Counted from the stretch's first letter, positions 32,532 to 41,780 are shown. The stretch: DNA of 64,000 nt from Acidicapsa acidisoli (GCF_025685625.1 NZ_JAGSYI010000002.1:682001-746000); one strand, 5' to 3'. The notes: a model not told the origin generated them from the letters alone. Program-made: numbers and translations.

Positions 32532-34100
32532 TCAGGCTGGCGTTGCGGAAGTGGTTGGCGCGGAGGGTGTAAGACCAGCGGACTGGGTCAGTGGATCGTT
32601 GTCGCGGTCGGTGACGTCTACGAGATCGGCGAGGCGGGCGGCCAGCTCGGGGGTCCAACTGCCTTGGGGGGCACGCCAGCTCCAGTTTCCGCCGGCTATG
32701 GCTGGGGTGTTCATGCGGGCTTCGGAGCCGAGGTTGAGCAGATCCTGGGCAGGGACGAGGGCCATTTCGGCGACGCTTGAGGAGCTGGCGCGCATGAGCT
32801 GCCAGACCGGTGTCTCGTGGACGGGGCCAACGTAGGATTCCAGGTTGGCGCGGGTGGTTTTGGAGGTCTTTTGCCACCAGCCGAGGGTGGTGTCGTTATC
32901 GTGCGTGCCGGTGTAGGAGACGAGGCCGGGGACGAAGCGGTGCGGCAGATGGTCGTGGGCCTCGACGGAATCGAAGCCGAACTGGAGGACGCGCATGCCG
33001 GGCATTTTCTGGCCCAGGCGCAGGGCGTCGACTTCGGGGGTGATGACGCCGAGGTCTTCGGCCACGAGCGGCAGCGGGCCGAGGGTGTGTTCTAGACGGT
33101 CGAAGAGTTCCGCGCCGGGGGCTTTGATCCATTCTCCCTTGACTGCGGTTTCTTCTTCGGCGGGGATGGACCAGTAGGCTTCGAAGCCGCGGAAGTGGTC
33201 TAGGCGGACGATGTCGTATTGCATGCAACTGCGGCGGATGCGCTGCACCCACCAGGCGTAGCCGGTTTCGGCGAGAACGTCCCAGCGGTAGAGGGGATTA
33301 CCCCAGCGCTGGCCCGTGGGCGAGAAGTAGTCGGGCGGGACGCCGGCGACACGGATGGGGTGGAGGTTTTCGTCGAGCTGGAAAAGGCCGGGATTTGCCC
33401 AGACGTCGGAGGAATCCATGCTGACGAAGATGGCGATGTCGCCGAGAATACGGATTTTCCGCTTGGCCGCTGCGGCGCGGAGGTTGCGCCATTGCTCCTC
33501 AAAAGCGAATTGGAGGACTTGTTCGGTGGCGAGGTCGCGACCGAACTGCGCGGTGGCATCGGCCATGGCCGCGGGTTCGCGGCGGCGCAGCGGCTCGGGC
33601 CAGGCGGTCCATGCACCGGTATTGAAATGGCGACGGAGGACGGCGTAAAAGGCGTAATCGTTGAGCCATGAGGCTTCCTGGTTACAGAAGGCGGTGAAAC
33701 GCTGCCATTGGCCTTCGAATTGGGGCTCATTGGGAGCGCGGTCGAGGAAGTTGCGGGCTGCTTCGTGAAGCAGGGGTTGCTTGCGGTTCTCGATGTCTTC
33801 GAAATCAACATTGCCGTTGCGGCCGGCGAGGTTGGCGATGCGGTCGCCGGAGATCCAGCCCCAATCGCAGAGGAGTTCGAGGCTGATCAGGTAGGGATTG
33901 CCGGCGAAGGCTGAACTGCCGGCGTAGGGAGAGTTGCCGTAGCCGGTGGGGCAGAGCGGCAGAACCTGCCAGATGTGCTGTTTGCCGGCAGCGAGAAAGT
34001 CAAGGAAGTTGTATGCCTCAGGGCCGAGGTCGCCGATTCCGCCGTAGGAAGCCAGGGAGCTGATGTGCATCAGAAGGCCAGTCGAACGTTGAAAGCGCAT
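32532..34100 (-). CDS. malQ: 4-alpha-glucanotransferase (amylomaltase, GH77)
   Basis: This 522-residue GH77 enzyme has the N-terminal SSLASYGGIGDLGPEAYNFLDFLAAGKQ, YGNSPYAGSSAFAGNPYLISLE, the nucleophile region VRLDHFRGFEAYW, the acid/base LVAEDLGVITPEVDALR and TGTHDNDTTLGWW, which are the three catalytic acidic sites of the alpha-amylase clan. It transfers alpha-1,4-glucan segments in maltose or glycogen metabolism, in the cytoplasm. Family length is usual. It is convergent with the EAL gene. No other glycogen gene is adjacent. Confidence 0.97.
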   Translation of the reverse strand: MRFQRSTGLLMHISSLASYGGIGDLGPEAYNFLDFLAAGKQHIWQVLPLCPTGYGNSPYAGSSAFAGNPYLISLELLCDWGWISGDRIANLAGRNGNVDFEDIENRKQPLLHEAARNFLDRAPNEPQFEGQWQRFTAFCNQEASWLNDYAFYAVLRRHFNTGAWTAWPEPLRRREPAAMADATAQFGRDLATEQVLQFAFEEQWRNLRAAAAKRKIRILGDIAIFVSMDSSDVWANPGLFQLDENLHPIRVAGVPPDYFSPTGQRWGNPLYRWDVLAETGYAWWVQRIRRSCMQYDIVRLDHFRGFEAYWSIPAEEETAVKGEWIKAPGAELFDRLEHTLGPLPLVAEDLGVITPEVDALRLGQKMPGMRVLQFGFDSVEAHDHLPHRFVPGLVSYTGTHDNDTTLGWWQKTSKTTRANLESYVGPVHETPVWQLMRASSSSVAEMALVPAQDLLNLGSEARMNTPAIAGGNWSWRAPQGSWTPELAARLADLVDVTDRDNDPLTQSAGLTPSAPTTSATPA

Positions 34101-34190
34101 GGCTTCATTATCCGATGGATACCCGAGGTTGGGTGCGCAAAAAGAGATCGACCGGACCTTCAGCCCCCTTTCTGGTCCTCAATACCCAAA

Positions 34191-34213
34191 AGCCCAGGCC
34201 GATGGCCTGGGCT
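34191..34213 (-). terminator. Intrinsic terminator of the ppiD-like gene
   Basis: On the minus strand AGCCCAGGCC-ATC-GGCCTGGGCT forms a perfect 10-pair stem and is followed by TTTGGGT. It begins 33 bases after the stop of the isomerase gene at 34246. The T-run is short but the stem is very stable. Confidence 0.75.
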
Positions 34214-34245
34214 GGGATAATTCGCGCCTTCGACGCTAGGGTATG

Positions 34246-36210
34246 TTACTGTCCGAGGTCGACGCCGCCTTTGGCGGCTTTGGCGTTGACCTGGATGAGA
34301 CGAGCCTTCTTGAACTCATCCTGGGCGTTGGATACGAAGATCCCGAAGACTTCTTCGCGGCGCTGATCGAGGATTTGTTCGCGGGTTTGATCCAGGTTCT
34401 TGGTGATCTCGTCGGCGGTTGGTTCCTGCTTATCGAGGAGCTTGGCCACGACGCCGGTGCGCTGTGCGTCGATGGGGCCGCTGATGGAACCGACGCTCAG
34501 AGTGAAGAGGTCCGGGGCGACCGTGCCGACCTGTCCAAGATCGGGAACCTGACCGGATTCGCCGACGAGATCGCTGGTTTTGACGGTGGCTCCGACCTCT
34601 TTCGCGGCTTTTGCCAGATCATTGAGAGCGTGGGCCTTGTCGGCGAGTTCCTTGGTCTTCTGGGTGAGCAACTGGGGCAGGCGCTCGTCGGCGTAGTCCT
34701 TGGCGACTTTGTCCTTCCAGTCGGCGAAGGTGGGCGCGTGGGGCGGAGTGACGCCGGTTACCTGGAAGATTGCGAAGCCTTCGCCGCTGGGAGCAAAGGC
34801 CGGATCGGCGCCCTGTTTGGCCGCGAATGCTTTGGCAATCACCTGCGAACCATCGGGCAGGCCGGAGATGACACCCTGCGCGCTGAGGGACGGGGTGGTT
34901 ACGACTTCCAGATGGTGGGCTGCGGCGGTCTTGGCCAGGCCGTTCTTCGCGGCTTCGGTAGCGAGGGACTGCGCGTAGGCGGATTCGGTCTGGGTTTCTT
35001 TCTGGCGAAGCAGGGTGGACTGGATGACAGGCTGGACTTCGCTGAGAGGTTGGGTGTGCGCGGTCTGGCGCTCCTCGACCTGAACGATGTGGTAGCCGAA
35101 CTGGCTGTGGACGATTTTCACGTCGCCGATCTTCTGGCCGAAGATGGCGGCGTCAAACTCAGGAACCATCGCGCCGTGACGGGCAAAGCCGAGTTCCCCG
35201 CCCTGCGCGCCGCTGCCGGGGTCTTCGGAGTTCTTTTTGGCGAGTTCGGCGAAGTCGGCTCCGCCCTGGATCTGCTTGAGGAGTGCGTCGGCCTTGGCTT
35301 TCGCTTCGGCATCGGTTTTGGATGCGCCGCCGGGGAACTTAATCAGGATGTGGCGGGAGCGGGCCTGTTCGGGCACCTGGTACTCGGACTGATGGGCGCT
35401 GTAGTAAGCCTGAATCTCCTGATCGGAGACTTTGGGCGTGCCGCCGGGAACCTGATCGGCGGTAAAAGCGAAGTAGGTGATCTTGCGCTCTTCCGGAACG
35501 GCGTTGGCGTAACGGGCCGCGTTCTTGGTGAAGAAGCCCTGGAGATCGGCGTCGCTGGGGTTGATCTGCTTGCGCAGGTCATCGGAAGAGATGACGGCGT
35601 AGTCAAACTTGATCTTGATGTTCTGCTTGCGGTACTGATCGCGAATTTCGCTGTCGCTGACGGTGACGCCGGCGGTGATCAAGGAGCGCAGGCGATTGAC
35701 AGTGATGTCTTCGCCAAGCGCCTTTTCGAAGGCCGCAGTGGACATGTCGAACTGGCTGGTGATGAACTGGCGGTATTTTTCTTCGCCGATGAACTGGCCT
35801 TTGGGGAAGAGAAATTCGCCGTACTGGCCGGTGTGGAGGAAGTTACGCACATCGTCGTCATTGGCCTGGACGCCGAGGCTGGCGGCCTTGGCGAGCAGCA
35901 CCTTCTGGAGGATGAGCTGCTGGCCGACGCGCTGCACCATATACGGCAGGGCGAAGTCAGGCAGGCGCTGGCGCTGCAATTGCTGCTGCGCTACTTCCTG
36001 GACGCGGGTCATGGTCACCGTGTCGCCGGAGAAGGTGAAGCGGCTGTACCAGTGCGGGTAGACGGTCGCGTAGGTGTCACCCGTCACGGAGTCGGTCTGG
36101 AAGATGCCGGGGATCAGGGTGACGACCATCGTGATGACGGCAGCGCCGATGATCACGATAAAGATGGCCTTAACGAGGCGATTGTCTTTGCTTTGCAGGA
36201 AACGAATCAT
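34246..36210 (-). CDS. PpiD/SurA-like periplasmic peptidyl-prolyl isomerase
   Basis: This 654-residue protein has a cytoplasmic tail and one membrane anchor (AIFIVIIGAAVITMVVTLIPGIF). SurA_N-type chaperone helices follow (residues about 70-300). A parvulin rotamase domain spans about 310-430 (ARSRHILIKFPGGASKTDAEAKAK...SEDPGSGAQGGELGFARHGAMVPEFDAAIF...VHSQFGYHIVQVEER). A C-terminal helical region completes it. The order matches PpiD, which helps newly exported proteins fold at the Sec translocon. A long plus-strand frame covers the same bases but is a shadow. An intrinsic terminator follows. Confidence 0.9.
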   Translation of the reverse strand: MIRFLQSKDNRLVKAIFIVIIGAAVITMVVTLIPGIFQTDSVTGDTYATVYPHWYSRFTFSGDTVTMTRVQEVAQQQLQRQRLPDFALPYMVQRVGQQLILQKVLLAKAASLGVQANDDDVRNFLHTGQYGEFLFPKGQFIGEEKYRQFITSQFDMSTAAFEKALGEDITVNRLRSLITAGVTVSDSEIRDQYRKQNIKIKFDYAVISSDDLRKQINPSDADLQGFFTKNAARYANAVPEERKITYFAFTADQVPGGTPKVSDQEIQAYYSAHQSEYQVPEQARSRHILIKFPGGASKTDAEAKAKADALLKQIQGGADFAELAKKNSEDPGSGAQGGELGFARHGAMVPEFDAAIFGQKIGDVKIVHSQFGYHIVQVEERQTAHTQPLSEVQPVIQSTLLRQKETQTESAYAQSLATEAAKNGLAKTAAAHHLEVVTTPSLSAQGVISGLPDGSQVIAKAFAAKQGADPAFAPSGEGFAIFQVTGVTPPHAPTFADWKDKVAKDYADERLPQLLTQKTKELADKAHALNDLAKAAKEVGATVKTSDLVGESGQVPDLGQVGTVAPDLFTLSVGSISGPIDAQRTGVVAKLLDKQEPTADEITKNLDQTREQILDQRREEVFGIFVSNAQDEFKKARLIQVNAKAAKGGVDLGQ

Positions 36211-36358
36211 GAGCGGGTGACGACCTTTTACGGATGTGCGCGACCGGAATCGGGGGCGATGCTGTGCCCTGCGGGAGGCGAACTTCTCCTACAGAAATTC
36301 TTGGTTCTCTGCGATTATAGACGAGGTCGGCAGTATCTTTCCTGAGGAAGAGGCATCG

Positions 36359-36466
36359 ATGGCAACTCCCCCGCCGGAATTGGAATGGAACGACGATTTT
36401 CGGCTGCTGGTTTCTAGCCGGAGCAGCAGCATGGAGTGGCCGGATGCGGAGCATGCGGGCGCGTGA
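36359..36466 (+). CDS. Small ORF coupled to the alginate-lyase-family gene
   Basis: This 35-codon frame (MATPPPELEWNDDFRLLVSS, and on to EWPDAEHAGA) starts at ATG 36359 after GGAAGAGGCATCG. Its stop lies within GCGTGA, so TGA overlaps the GTG at 36463 that I propose as the start of the next gene. This is a leader-peptide or coupling arrangement. The peptide has no known family. It may be untranslated. Confidence 0.35.
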   Translation: MATPPPELEWNDDFRLLVSSRSSSMEWPDAEHAGA

Positions 36467-37665
36467 AGCCAACTGCTATCGACCGAAGGTTGTTCTGCCG
36501 GGGGCTCGCGACTCTCGCGGGTTCTGCGGGAATTACCTCCTGGGCTCGGCCTGTGCTAATGGGCGAGAAGGCCGGGTATGGGCTGGTCGCGCAAACCGAC
36601 CGCTTGCGAATCCTCAAAGCTGCCAACGCGGCTATGGATTTCGAGCCGGCGACGATCACATCGTTCCCGTCGAGCAAGAGTCCGGGCGGCGTGCATGATT
36701 ATTTTTCTCAGGCGGACTATTTCTGGCCCGATCCGAAGAATCCGGATGGGCCTTACGTCAATCGGGATGGGCAGAGCAATCCGGACAATTTCAATGACCA
36801 TCGCAAGGCGATGATCGCGTTGTCGATCCGAGTGCCTGCGCTTACGGCCGCGTGGATGCTGACGCGGGATAAGCGATACGGAGAGCGCGCCTGTGCACAT
36901 CTTCTGGCGTGGTTTGTTACACCGGCCACGCGGATGAATCCGAATCTGGAGTTTTCGCAGGGAGTGCATGGGGTTTCGACTGGCCGCTCTTACGGGATCA
37001 TCGACACGCTGCATCTGGTGGAAGTAGCACGCGCGGCGAGTATTGTGGCTCCTGCGATGCTTTCGGCGGAGGAGAGTGCGGCACTGAAGAGCTGGTTTCG
37101 CAGCTATCTGGAATGGATGAAGACTAGCGATAAGGGAAGGACGGAGCGGGATGCGCTCAACAATCACGCGACCTGCTGGGCCTTGCAGGCTTCGGAGTTT
37201 GCGCGGCTGATTGGAGATAGCGAAACGCGGGAACAGGTCCATCGGCAATACACTGACGTTCTTTTGCCCGGGCAATTGGGGGTGGATGGGTCGTTTCCAA
37301 AAGAGTTGGTCAGGACCAAGCCTTACAGTTATTCGATCTTCAATTTCGATGTGATGGCGGCGCTTTGTCAATCCCTGAAAGGCACGGGAACTGACCTGTT
37401 TTCGTTCCGGTTGGCGGATGGACGCGGGATTTGCAAGGCTGCGGAGTTTTTGTATCCGTATCTGAAGGATAAGAGCGGGTGGCCTTATGCCAAAGATGTC
37501 GAACACTTTGACGCGCTGCCGGTGCGGTCTCCGGGATTGCTGTTCGCGGGGCTGGCGTGTGATCGGCAGCAGTATATCGCTTTGTGGAAGACGCTGAATC
37601 CAGATCCCGAGGATGCGGAGATTATTCGCAACTATCCGGTGCGGCAGCCGCTGCTTTGGGTTTGA
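36463..37665 (+). CDS. Alginate-lyase-family exported protein
   Basis: This 400-residue protein, from GTG 36463 (alternative GTG 36436), begins with a twin-arginine-like leader (DRRLFCRGLATLAGSAGITSWA), so export through Tat is likely. The alpha/alpha-barrel body belongs to the alginate_lyase Pfam group: YFWPDPKNPDGPYVNRDGQSNPDNFNDHRKAM, then LNPNLEFSQGVHGVSTGRSYGIIDTL and NNHATCWALQASEFARL with the His residues of the catalytic centre. Members cleave uronate polymers by beta-elimination, but some act on other polysaccharides, so alginate is not certain. No transporter or sugar-dehydratase genes lie beside it. Confidence 0.85.
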   Translation: MKPTAIDRRLFCRGLATLAGSAGITSWARPVLMGEKAGYGLVAQTDRLRILKAANAAMDFEPATITSFPSSKSPGGVHDYFSQADYFWPDPKNPDGPYVNRDGQSNPDNFNDHRKAMIALSIRVPALTAAWMLTRDKRYGERACAHLLAWFVTPATRMNPNLEFSQGVHGVSTGRSYGIIDTLHLVEVARAASIVAPAMLSAEESAALKSWFRSYLEWMKTSDKGRTERDALNNHATCWALQASEFARLIGDSETREQVHRQYTDVLLPGQLGVDGSFPKELVRTKPYSYSIFNFDVMAALCQSLKGTGTDLFSFRLADGRGICKAAEFLYPYLKDKSGWPYAKDVEHFDALPVRSPGLLFAGLACDRQQYIALWKTLNPDPEDAEIIRNYPVRQPLLWV

Positions 37666-37784
37666 GGAATGTGGAATTTGGCCGTGTTTCAAGCTGGAAC
37701 TGGGCAGGATTGGCGGCTTCTATAATCAATCGTTAGAGTTGCCGTAGAGAATCTGATGACGCGTCTCCGAGGAAATGTCTGCCT

Positions 37785-38714
37785 TTGAAGCCTGATATGA
37801 CAGTGCGGTTTGCCGGTGTGGAGCTGGCGAACCCGATTATTGCCGCTAGCGGCACGTTTGGCTATGGGATCGAGTTCGAGGAGATTGTCGGGCTCGAAGC
37901 GATTGGGGCGTTTGTCACCAAGGGGCTGTCGCTGGAGCCGATGGCGGGTAATCAGGCGCCGCGTATTGTGCAGACTGCGGCGGGGATGCTGAACGCCATC
38001 GGGTTGCAGAATATCGGCGTGGTGGAGTTTATCGAGAAAAAGCTGCCGCAGCTTACGCGATATCCAAAGGCGAAGTGCATTGTGAATGTCTTTGGGAACA
38101 AGGTCACGGATTATGTGCAGGTGATCGAGCGGCTCAATGATGCGCCGGGGATTGTGGCTTATGAGCTGAATGTCTCCTGCCCCAATGTGCATGAAGGTGG
38201 GATGACATTTGGGGCGGATGCCGGGGCGTTGGAATATCTGGTGGCGCGGGCCAAGGCTGCTTCGAAGAGGCCGCTGATTGTGAAGCTTTCGCCGAATGTG
38301 ACTTCCGTGGCGCAGATGGCACGGATTGCGGCGCTGGCGGGGGCGGATGCGATCTCGCTGGTGAACACCTTTCTGGGGATGGCGATCGATGCTGAGACAC
38401 GGCAGCCGACTATTCGCAATGTGACGGGCGGACTCTCAGGGCCGGCGATCAAGCCGATTGCGCTGCGGATGGTGTATGAGACCGCGAAGGCGGTTTCGGT
38501 GCCGATTCTGGGGATGGGCGGGATTGTTACGGCGGAGGATGCCGTCGAGTTTCTGCTGGCCGGGGCTACGGCGGTGCAGGCGGGAACGGCGAGTTATGCC
38601 GATCCGCGGGCGGTGGAGCGGCTGGTGACGGGGTTGACTTCCTGGTGCCGCGGGCATTCGGTGGAGCGGGTTTCGTCGCTTACGGGTGGGTTGACGATTC
38701 CGTGGCAAGGTTAG
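37785..38714 (+). CDS. pyrD: Dihydroorotate dehydrogenase, class 1B catalytic subunit
   Basis: This 309-residue FMN barrel enzyme of pyrimidine synthesis oxidises dihydroorotate to orotate. The class-1 active-site Cys is in YELNVSCPNVHEGG. FMN-binding strings are NPIIAASGTFGYG, IVKLSPNV and GMGGIVTAEDAVEFLLAGATAVQAGTA. The sequence LKPDMTVRFAG from TTG 37785 fits the MKPDxxV start of class 1B enzymes, and GAGG lies upstream. ATG 37797 is the alternative. Class 1B enzymes need the iron-sulfur flavoprotein PyrK, which is not adjacent here. Confidence 0.95.
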   Translation: MKPDMTVRFAGVELANPIIAASGTFGYGIEFEEIVGLEAIGAFVTKGLSLEPMAGNQAPRIVQTAAGMLNAIGLQNIGVVEFIEKKLPQLTRYPKAKCIVNVFGNKVTDYVQVIERLNDAPGIVAYELNVSCPNVHEGGMTFGADAGALEYLVARAKAASKRPLIVKLSPNVTSVAQMARIAALAGADAISLVNTFLGMAIDAETRQPTIRNVTGGLSGPAIKPIALRMVYETAKAVSVPILGMGGIVTAEDAVEFLLAGATAVQAGTASYADPRAVERLVTGLTSWCRGHSVERVSSLTGGLTIPWQG

Positions 38715-38742
38715 CCGAAGTTTTGGGGGAAGGCTTGGTTGC

Positions 38743-38997
38743 ATGCGATTGCTCTGGTGCTGGCGGTGTAAGCGTGAGATGCCAATGTTGGACGAAGCGG
38801 AGTTCGCCTTGGCTTCGAGTTTGTTCCATGACGCGATGAACTCGGCCAAGGAAGTTCGCAAGAACACCGGTGTTCCAATCCCACATGAGTCAGTTCAGGT
38901 ATGCTTTCGGCCTGTTCTTGATTACTACGAGCGGGTTACGGGATATAAGGAAACGAATCATGACGCGGTAATGCATCATCGGATTTCTCGTTATTGA
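38743..38997 (+). CDS. Small CxxC protein of unknown function
   Basis: This 84-residue frame starts at ATG 38743 after GGGGAAGG and 28 bases from the pyrD stop. The N-terminus RLLWCWRCKREMPMLDEAEF holds CWRC, a putative zinc or redox pair, followed by helical FHDAMNSAKEVRK and a tail with HESVQVCFRPVLDYYERVTGYKETNHDAVMHHRISRY. I recall similar short proteins with the CWRCK...PMLDE start in soil Acidobacteria but know no function. Confidence 0.75.
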   Translation: MRLLWCWRCKREMPMLDEAEFALASSLFHDAMNSAKEVRKNTGVPIPHESVQVCFRPVLDYYERVTGYKETNHDAVMHHRISRY

Positions 38998-39077
38998 CCA
39001 CCTTGTGAACGATGTGGCAAACCGCTCAGAACGCCGAAGGCAAAGCTATGCGGCAGTTGCATGTGGCCAGTGAGTAG

Positions 39078-39141
39078 CCTCAGGGGCTAAAGCCCTCTTG
39101 ATTTCTGTGGTCTGATGTGCGGGCTGAAGCCCGTACCCTTC
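39078..39141. repeat. Double-hairpin dispersed repeat, copy B
   Basis: Same layout as copy A: CCTCA, GGGGCTAAAGCCC (with one degenerated base), a 20-base spacer and GTGCGGGCTGAAGCCCGTAC, tail CCTTC. The spacer sequence differs from the other copies. On the minus strand the frame is open and gives [21 protein letters not shown], almost the same peptide as the copy inside the gene at 42574. Confidence 0.8.
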
Positions 39142-39204
39142 GTACTGGCCCACAGCCAAGGCATTCCCTCGGGGCCTAAACGCGGATTCATTCTGTGGCT
39201 TTAT

Positions 39205-39224
39205 GGCGCGGCTAAAGCCGCGCC
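39205..39224. repeat. Related single hairpin (variant of the double-hairpin repeat)
   Basis: GGCGCGGCTAAAGCCGCGCC is a perfect inverted repeat with the same GCTAAAGC core as the main family and the same CCCTTTCAA-like tail. It lies 64 bases after copy B. A degenerate first hairpin (CTCGGGGCCTAAACGCGG) precedes it. It is probably a diverged second copy in tandem. Confidence 0.6.
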
Positions 39225-39264
39225 CTTTCAAGACAAAAAGAGGCTTGCGTCAAGCTGGAGCGGG

Positions 39265-41127
39265 TCACTGGGCCTGATTCTTTAGCAGCGCTACTGTGGC
39301 TTTGGGATTGATCAGGTGGCGGCGGCCGTCTGGGCTGGGGTCTGCGGCTTTCTCCATCAGGGCTATGACTTTTTCTGGGGTTAAGGATGGGTCGATTGCT
39401 ATCAGCTTGGCGGCCAGATTAGCTACGTTGGGCGAGGCCATGGAAGTGCCTGAGAACTTCATGCGGGTTCCGCCGGGGACGAAGCTTTCGACCTGAAAGC
39501 CGTCGGCGTCGAGAACTACGGTTGGGCCGTAGCTGGTGAAGGATGTCTCTTCGCCTGCCTGATCGACGGCGCCCACGGTGAGGAGATTGGGCTCTTTGAG
39601 GGAGGCGGGGACGTCGCCGAGGAAGCCGGGATTGCTGTCGGAGTTGCCTGCGGCGCAGACGAAGAGCGTGTTGGGCGCGCTCCGGATTGCGCCTTCGACG
39701 GCTTCTTTCCAGATGCGGTAGATCTTCGCGGCGAACTGTTTCCGCAACTCAGGGTCTTTTTCGGTGCTGGTCTTATTCAGCCACTGCTCGATCTCGCTCT
39801 GGCTATCGGCCCAGCTCATGTTGACGACGCGGACGTTGTGTTCGCGGACGTAGTTGCCTAACTGGAGGAAATCGGCTTTGAAGCGATTGGCCCACTCTTC
39901 GGTGGGCGCGAAAGGCAGATCAGGGAGCCCGTCGTTGAACTCAAGGACGACGAGGCGGGCTGCGGGATTGCCGCGCACGGCGATTCCGGCGACGTGGGTA
40001 CCGTGCATATACTGGCCGAGGAAATTCAACTGCTTCAGGAATGGCGCGAGCTGGTCGGGCGGCGTGGTGGATAGGTATTTGCGGGCTGCGTCTGCGGCAG
40101 GGGAATCGATGCTGTTCTGGGCGTCGTCCATTCCCTGCTCCAGTTCCAGGGCCTTGGGGTAAAGACTGGTTTGCTCCGCGGTGAGGGGCTGCAGATCGGC
40201 AACGTAGGGCTTTCCGTCCAGATCGAACGCCAGGCCGTGGGGGCCGAAAACTCCCGGGGATGGGTCGGTGAAGAGCTGCTTCGGATAGAGGGCGGTGTCG
40301 ACGCCGGAGTCCCAGATGCCGATGCGCACTGGAGTCAACTTTTCTGTCTCGGTAAGGGTTACTTCCCGCGTGGCCCAGATATCCGGTTTTTTCTCTGTAT
40401 GCGCCTGAATGTAAGGGACGAGGACGGCTTCGATCTGCTCTTTTAATGGCAATTGAAACTTGACGACGACTCGCGAACTCAACAGATTGACGGCGGCAGA
40501 GTAGTCAATGCTACCGGTTTTGGCCACTTGCGGGTCCACGTTAGCCTTGTAGCTACCGGCAAAGAGGGATGGCGACATGATTTGAAAGGATGCTTTGAGC
40601 TCCTTCACGGTATCCTGCACTGCGGCCCATGGAAGCGCGTTGACTTCCTTTTGAAAGTTGGCAAGGAAGGTGCTCGCAAATGCGGGACCGCTGCTGGAGC
40701 CAGTTTCGATCCACGCATTGAGCAACGGACGAGAGAGGATGCCGTCCGTGATTCTGGCTTCAGGCTTCTCCTCAAGATCGCGGACTTTGTTGATGGTGGC
40801 AAGTGCACCTTTTGGGTCGCCGGCAAGGATTTGCGCGTTGAATTTTGCCAGGAGATAGCCGCGCAGTGTGGGCTTGTCGTCGATCTGATAACTGGCCAGG
40901 ATGGAATCGATGTCGGCGGTTACTTTGCGGGTGAAGGCGTCGAAGGTGGCGTCGTCGGCTGCGAGAAGATCGCTGGCGCTGCCGGTCAGCGGATAGCTGA
41001 TTCGGGGGAGATCGGCGTCGCTGGTTACCTTTTTCTTCGCGGCTGCTTCCTGTGCTGAGGCCCGATAGAAAAGCATGGACGCAAACAGAAACAGGGCACA
41101 AGCTAGTGGCTTCATCCAATGGGGCAT
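39265..41127 (-). CDS. Secreted subtilisin-family serine protease (S8)
   Basis: This 620-residue protein starts at ATG 41127 with GAGG 7 bases upstream. It has a signal peptide (PLACALFLFASMLFYRASA-QE) and an N-terminal region of about 230 residues that is unusual in length for a propeptide. The catalytic domain has Asp in GIWDSGVD, His in YMHGTHVAGIAVRG and Ser in FSGTSMASPNVANLAAKL, with AAGNSD forming the oxyanion-hole region. All three catalytic residues are intact. It is expected to act in the periplasm or outside the cell. The frame extends upstream to 41235 without a ribosome-binding site. Confidence 0.92.
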   Translation of the reverse strand: MPHWMKPLACALFLFASMLFYRASAQEAAAKKKVTSDADLPRISYPLTGSASDLLAADDATFDAFTRKVTADIDSILASYQIDDKPTLRGYLLAKFNAQILAGDPKGALATINKVRDLEEKPEARITDGILSRPLLNAWIETGSSSGPAFASTFLANFQKEVNALPWAAVQDTVKELKASFQIMSPSLFAGSYKANVDPQVAKTGSIDYSAAVNLLSSRVVVKFQLPLKEQIEAVLVPYIQAHTEKKPDIWATREVTLTETEKLTPVRIGIWDSGVDTALYPKQLFTDPSPGVFGPHGLAFDLDGKPYVADLQPLTAEQTSLYPKALELEQGMDDAQNSIDSPAADAARKYLSTTPPDQLAPFLKQLNFLGQYMHGTHVAGIAVRGNPAARLVVLEFNDGLPDLPFAPTEEWANRFKADFLQLGNYVREHNVRVVNMSWADSQSEIEQWLNKTSTEKDPELRKQFAAKIYRIWKEAVEGAIRSAPNTLFVCAAGNSDSNPGFLGDVPASLKEPNLLTVGAVDQAGEETSFTSYGPTVVLDADGFQVESFVPGGTRMKFSGTSMASPNVANLAAKLIAIDPSLTPEKVIALMEKAADPSPDGRRHLINPKATVALLKNQAQ

Positions 41128-41259
41128 ACGATACCTCACAGTGGGGGACGCAGCTATGGGAGCACACTTTGGCTTGCTGGACCAGAGAATTCTTATTCGA
41201 TGGATTAATAGGGAGTGCGCCGTTGGCGGCGTCAACTAAATTCGCATGCCGGGAGATGC

Positions 41260-41295
41260 AAAAGCCCGCTGCGGAGTGATCCGCAGCGGGCTTTT
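41260..41295 (-). terminator. Intrinsic terminator of the zinc-finger membrane protein gene
   Basis: AAAAGCCCGCTGCGGA-GTGA-TCCGCAGCGGGCTTTT is a perfect 16-pair stem with A-run and T-run on both sides. It lies 23 bases after the minus-strand stop at 41319 and can act in either direction. Confidence 0.88.
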
Positions 41296-41318
41296 GGGGT
41301 TGACTGATTGCGCTTGGC

Positions 41319-41780
41319 TCAGCGCGGCCTGAGGGAGCGGATTGCTTCGGGCAGGCGCGCTTCGATCAGGCGGGCTCGCTCGGCCGCCATGCCGCCGAGA
41401 TAGGCAGAGGCTGGCGTGGTTACGAGCACCAGGATAAAGGCGATAAGAGAGAAGCCGAGGCCGGCGAAGGCTGCCGAGACCAGCATCTGGTACATCGAAA
41501 CCTTGTCCAAGCCGAGGATGTTGAAGGCGACATGCTCCATGAACTTGACGCGCTGCAGGACAGCCAGAGCGAAGAGAAAGGAAATCATGGAGAGCGCCGT
41601 GAGGACAGCCAAGGTTCCATCAAGAGATCGATGGAATTTTTGCCGTGCTTTGCAGTGTGCGCATTCTATGAGGTGCTGTTCGTAATCTCGGCGCATCTCG
41701 GGAGTAATGCCGGAGATGTCATAGCGCCAGCTACCCAGAATGGCTCCAACTACCCTGTCGGTGCATTGGGTTCTTGCCAT
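41319..41780 (-). CDS. Zinc-finger-like membrane protein
   Basis: This 153-residue protein has an N-terminal cytoplasmic part (CTDRVVGAILGSWRYDISGI, then YEQHLIECAHCKARQKFHR). Its HxxxCxxC motif resembles the zf-HC2 anti-sigma-factor zinc site, although the first Cys is separated differently. Two membrane helices follow (LAVLTALSMISFLFALAVL and LVSAAFAGLGFSLIAFILVLVTT), and then a positively charged tail. A role as a membrane regulator is possible. No sigma-factor gene lies alongside. An intrinsic terminator follows directly. Confidence 0.75.
   Translation of the reverse strand: MARTQCTDRVVGAILGSWRYDISGITPEMRRDYEQHLIECAHCKARQKFHRSLDGTLAVLTALSMISFLFALAVLQRVKFMEHVAFNILGLDKVSMYQMLVSAAFAGLGFSLIAFILVLVTTPASAYLGGMAAERARLIEARLPEAIRSLRPR

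Noticed and set aside
34243-36345. A 700-codon plus-strand open frame
   Set aside because: It is fully antisense to the PpiD-like gene, whose motifs are clear. The glycine/valine/aspartate-rich translation is typical of a GC-rich shadow.
39046-39231. A 61-codon minus-strand frame over repeat copy B
   Set aside because: It is the repeat itself read in the frame that is translated in copy C. No gene flanks it here, so I treat it as a repeat only.
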